Shown piece after piece: positions 59,917-64,000 of a stretch of 64,000 nt of DNA; the stretch's first letter is position 1, and every line of letters begins with the position of its first letter. The stretch is taken from the NCBI RefSeq assembly GCF_003573695.1, contig NC_039360.1, positions 64,047,911 to 64,111,910 of the forward strand, in the 5' to 3' direction. The translations under genes and the position numbers were made by a program. The notes beneath the pieces are model-generated. The model made no database searches and was not told the DNA's origin. It was given only the letters and a program-made list of their open reading frames with translations. Source of the DNA: Papaver somniferum. Lineage: Eukaryota > Streptophyta > Magnoliopsida > Ranunculales > Papaveraceae.

Positions 59917-62512
59917 TGTTGACGGTGGATTTTAGTTCAGGGATAAAATTGTAAAACCAAATTTAATATGCTGACATCCTGCAAAGGGTATAGCCGCTTG
60001 ATAATGCGTTGACATCTTGCAAAGGGTAAACCCGTTTGATAAGTGATGAGTACTTCTTCACTTTATTTATTCGAAGAAATTCAATAAATACACAAAATTC
60101 ACCCAGAATGGTGCGTGCAACAGAAATCCCAAATTTTCTGTGAATTTTAGCATTATTAATTAATTCATGATTTGCCTAGTATTTCCTGTGCTGTTCCTAG
60201 CCGAACTCTCACTATTAGCATGGCATGACGACTGAGTGTTCACTCTCAACAGAGTAACATGAATCTCCAAGTGCCAATTTTGGGACATGCACGAAATACC
60301 CGTACAGGCTGCATCACTCTCTGACAAAGAGAATTTCGAATCGACGTGAAACAGCTCGATCGAATGTATTTAATTTCCTTAAAGGAAATCTGGACTGTCT
60401 GTATCAGTCTCAGAAATAATCACGACCGCGCAAGTTGGCCACATGATTTAACCATCCTAGACGAACCCTAGCAGGAGCAGACGATCACCGTAATGACCAC
60501 CGGCGGGCCCACTTATGACCTAGCTGGTCGAACATCACATCTTGCTTCGCAGCGTGCCAAAACGCCAACCCTAAAATAGGGTAGCCGCGCTGCTTTGGAA
60601 GAAGCTCGAACGAGCAAGACTGTTCAAGACAGTCTTAAAACGATCATGATCGTCCAACTTCACCAGCCTGATTGGACGTCTTAGATCGTACCATGAACGA
60701 TTGAGGAGGCGCCTACATACATTGGCGGGCCCACTCTATCCCTACCCGATCAGTTTTCTCACGGCAAAGCCATGAAGCAATGAACGTTTGCTCGAAACAT
60801 GGCTGGCGTGATGCTTCAAAGGGTCGTGGAAATTCCACTAGCGTCTTAAAACGATCACAACCATCCAACTTAGCCAGCATATTTGGATGGCTTAGATCGC
60901 GCCTAGGACCATCAGGAAGGTGCACACATGTTCACCGTCAGCCCAACATGGGCCCCACACGATCGGTCTCTCCAAAGGAGAAGCATAGCTCGCCAAACCG
61001 TTTGGCCAAAGTCACGCGTGCGTGACTATTTAAAAACCCTAATTAGGGTTTGCGACAATGCATATCTATCGTAGTTCGATCGCGTCCATCCATCTTCGCC
61101 AGCCTAAACGGAGGGTGTAGATATAGACTCAAGAGGTCCCAAGGATGTTGACGTGATCACCACGGGCCCACCTGTGCGTGTGACCGACCGGCCTAGGCGA
61201 AATATGGCAAAGCGCCTCGAAACGCACGCCTGAAGGTGGCATGCCACGCGGCCTTCAATCCTTTGCGGATATGGATTTCTGTAGCAAATCGATCACGACT
61301 ACTCATCTTTGCCGGTCAAATTGAGCGGCCTAGATCGAATCTTTGTGAAACCGAGAGGCGTTGACATGCTCGCCGGCATGCCGTCTACACGCATGCCCGA
61401 TCGATCCCACCAAAATTAACGCCCATGCTTGAGTTCGATCAAGCCAAAGAGGTATGCTTGCGCACCTCTTAAAAACCCTAAAATTCCATCAACGGTCGCA
61501 AATATATGCCTCAAACCATCTCGTCCGTCCAACTTTTCCAGCTTGGTCGGACAACCTAGGTTAAAAGTTAGGCGACTAAGCACCTCGATGATCACCGTCT
61601 GCCACTCTTCCACAGGGAGTGATCGACCAGGGGATGGCTCACCCATGCAGACTCCAAACGACCACTCGAAGATGGTTGGACGTGATGCTATTTTAAGACG
61701 CTTAATCCGCGACTTATTCGGTTAAGCTTTAAAACAACAATGCTTCATACATATTGATTGTTTTCGATGCATTACATGCATCGAGCATACACGTTATTTC
61801 ATGAATATCAATTTCTTAAATAACTTAGTTATTTAACTTAGCATCGTATGCTATTTACTGTAGTGGGTCCCACGATCCGCTCATTCGAGACATCAAGCAT
61901 GTCACAAACTGAGGGATACTTACTGGGGTATTGGTCTGGCGGTTTACAGCGTGCAGCGTGCAACACGCCATTACAAGAACGTGTCAGGTAAAGTTGGACG
62001 GTTAACAGTGATGAGGGAAGTGGGCAAAGGTGTGATCGTGTGATAATCACCACTCCTACACGACCCCACTACTCCATCACTTCACCTCCTCCACTTCCTA
62101 CGAGATGAGGGTTGCGCTCAATGACTTGTATAAATAGGTCCTTGACCTATTTCCAAACAACACACAAACACAGAGAAACCAAGTGTTGTCACAGTATCCA
62201 GAGAACACCCAGAACCGATAGCTTACATTGTGCAATCCAGTTCAACATTCTGATACAAGTCATAAACAACCAACACCTTCACAATCTCAACACCTTCTTC
62301 GCTTCCCTCCCTAAGATCAACCCCATCTCCTTCACTTTGTGACTGAAGCAAGTCGGTGACGACCATTTCTTGGTTTAGGCTAGAATTGTATAGATTGATC
62401 TCTCGAATCAAAAGCACTCCCGTGCAGTGCATTTGTTTAGGGCTTAGATTCGTTTCTCATCCATACACCCAAATTTACCAAAATAAGTAGAAACAGTTTT
62501 CACCCATAAACA
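59917..62512 (+). repeat. 3' LTR of Tat-like element
   Basis: 2596 bases, TGTTGACGG to CCCATAAACA, followed by CCAGG. TATAAATA at 62129-62136. Same five 215-base modules as the 5' copy. Confidence 0.92.
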
Positions 62513-62517
62513 CCAGG

Positions 62518-64000
62518 ACTAAAGACTGGGGATGGCTTGGGAAAAAAATTATGCACTTGTCAAAAAAAAAAGTTACGGTGCAAGACAAATAAGAAGATTA
62601 ACTATTAAAAGAACATCGGAAGTCCTAATAGCATAATTGTATATCATGTCCCTTTTTGACAATTTTTTCTAGGTGATATGGGCAGAGCTTCTCAATGTGT
62701 TTCCTGATGGGCCAAGACATTATTAGCAACCCCAAGAACAAGCACTACTACAAGTATCGGTAAAGAATGCACCCCCAACAAATGCATATCAGATTAGCAA
62801 AATCACAGGCAAGCCCCAAAGCAACAAAGTAGATTTTCTGTTCTAGCGACTAATCAAGTCATCAGTTTATGGATAACATTCGTTCAAAAAAATAAAAGGA
62901 GTTTATGAAAGGCACGTTGTTAAGTGAACCTTTTTTGTGTGCCAGACTGCGGGTGTTCATACATGACCGTATTACATTTCATTCTAAACATATATGCGCT
63001 AATTTTGTCTATACTGAGTGCATTGTTCAATTCTAACTGCAAATAACACGATTTTGTATACATTGTGTAAGGTTTTTTCTTCAGCACCAACTGCTAATAA
63101 CTAAACCGGACACAGGATATATAACGATTATATGTTAATTTGCGATAGTGAACTACTGACTCTACTGTTCTTTCATGTTGTGGTTGGCTCCTATGCAGGT
63201 ATGCTTGATACACAACAGTTACGTATACACATATTTGGGAGACGCAATAAGGATGACAAAAACATAATACAGAAACCAGGCCACTCTTTCAATTTAAATA
63301 AGAATTTGAAGTCAAGAAAAGTGTAAACAGAAGCATACATAAAACAAAATAAAGATAGCTCTAAAATGAACCACATCACTTGCTCCATACCTTTCACAGA
63401 TGCAAAAGGAACTATATCACTTGCTCCATACCTTTCACAAACTCATTCTTCCACAAGTCTTTTTCATCCAATCCAACATAGTTTTTTAGCAAAACCTTCG
63501 AAGCTTCAAATCAGCAAAAGCTCATATTTATTTGCATATTCATCCTTCCACTTCTTAGTAGTGCTGGGTCTAGTTTTTCAATGTGATTTCTAGTGAAGAT
63601 AAATATTCTTTCACTTCTACAACATGACCATAACCCATCAGTGGAATTTAACAAACCCGAAAGCGTCATGGAACTTCATCACTAGAATTTAACCGCCGCT
63701 GGCTATTTTAGTAATTTATGTTCCAGTAGAGATTGAGATTTTCTTCCTAGTTTTCTCCTGTTGGTGAGATTGATGGAACAATCCATGTTTTTAATCCTAA
63801 TAATAGATGTCGATGTCGTCTTCATTAGTAACGTGCCGAGATCCGACTCGGATGAGTAATTTTGTCGAACACTATGAGTGCATTCAATAGAAAACATCAC
63901 TCACGAACCATTACCATATCTACTGAGTTCCGCTGGAATTAATTAAAGAAAAGAACAACTTCTATTACCCATAGTTGCATACTTCGTTTAAGAAGCTCTC
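62518..64000. other. No gene recognised
   Basis: AT-rich intergenic sequence. A stretch after TTTTTTCTAG near 62674 looks exon-like (VIWAELLNVFPDGPRHY, then a stop), and TATGCAG at 63195 is another possible acceptor, but neither belongs to a frame I can name. CACTTGCTCCATACCTTTCA occurs twice, 40 bases apart (63379 and 63419). Confidence 0.5.

Larger units (their letters stand above)
48625..62512 (+). mobile_element. Tat-like Ty3 LTR retrotransposon, broken, with nested element
   Basis: LTRs at 48625-51198 (2574 bases) and 59917-62512 (2596) start TGTTGATGG or TGTTGACGG and end CCCATAAACA. The target duplication CCAGG lies at 48620-48624 and 62513-62517. The primer site follows the 5' LTR, and GCAGGGGACTTAA precedes the 3' LTR. 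Gag-pol is degenerate and stops in reverse transcriptase at 53545, where another LTR element is inserted; the rest of pol is missing on the far side. The 22-base length difference comes mainly from a 23-base insertion near 60360. The GRPWLH-PSTY and RT motifs are those of the Tat lineage. Confidence 0.92.

Noticed and set aside
62674..62730. Exon-like stretch VIWAELLNVFPDGPRHY after a TTTTTTCTAG acceptor
   Set aside because: No partner exon or family recognised, and a stop follows at once.
1..64000. CRISPR array, bacterial operon or phage system
   Set aside because: The regularly spaced repeats are plant minisatellites and transposon motif arrays; the genes are eukaryotic with introns.
1..64000. 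tRNA or rRNA genes, endogenous pararetrovirus
   Set aside because: No cloverleaf or rRNA stretch was recognised beyond the SINE-like A/B boxes; all reverse-transcriptase sequence is Ty3 (Tat) type with LTRs and target duplications.

Overview
This is plant nuclear DNA and almost certainly a dicot. It has spliced genes with GT-AG introns, TATAAATA promoters inside LTRs, Ty3-type retrotransposons with tRNA-like primer-binding sites, and DNA transposons. I cannot fix the genus from the sequence; a Ranunculales (poppy-like) genome is only a hunch. Most of the 64 kb is transposon sequence. I see two convincing host genes: a chloroplast-type J-domain/ferredoxin gene of nine exons (34636-39081, DJC77-like) and a single-exon gene for a small acidic plant protein (41464-40931, minus strand).

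Layout, left half. 1-2827 is the 3' end of a Tat-like Ty3 element cut by the window edge, with 26-bp and 24-bp minisatellites in its tail. 3269-11120 is a complete non-autonomous LTR element with TSD GCACC, 1948-bp LTRs and a 541-codon ORF with a CCHC zinc knuckle. It sits in old repeat sequence related to the next feature. 11941-25710 is a tandem array of 4.2 copies of a 3257-bp unit that contains a dense cluster of GGTATGCATACC-type palindromes. 25985-27101 is a small non-autonomous DNA element with its own motif array. 27190-33410 is a 6.2-kb DNA transposon with 19-bp inverted ends. It carries a decayed plant-mobile-domain (PMD) gene, an intact Myb/SANT-like ORF and many copies of a GGCTGGGAA motif, but no visible transposase.

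Layout, right half. After the J-domain gene, a small LTR element (39225-40383, TSD TTTAC) encloses two exons of an IAA-amino-acid hydrolase (ILR1/ILL-like) gene, and one of its LTRs is cut down to 51 bp. 42100-47260 is a Pack-type transposon that captured diaminopimelate epimerase (dapF) exons and carries a 90-bp minisatellite. 48625-62512 is a Tat-like Ty3 element with TSD CCAGG, 2.6-kb LTRs and a broken gag-pol. A second non-autonomous LTR element (53546-59072) is nested in it; its ORF is related to the ORF of the 3269-11120 element.

The window shows repeated gene capture, nesting and inter-repeat exchange. The candidates for something undescribed are: (i) the two LTR elements that share a conserved ORF in place of gag-pol; (ii) the PMD plus Myb transposon; and (iii) the recurrence, in unrelated elements, of dense arrays of short palindromic motifs, each with its own sequence. 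All splice sites, boundaries and family calls were made by eye without database search.
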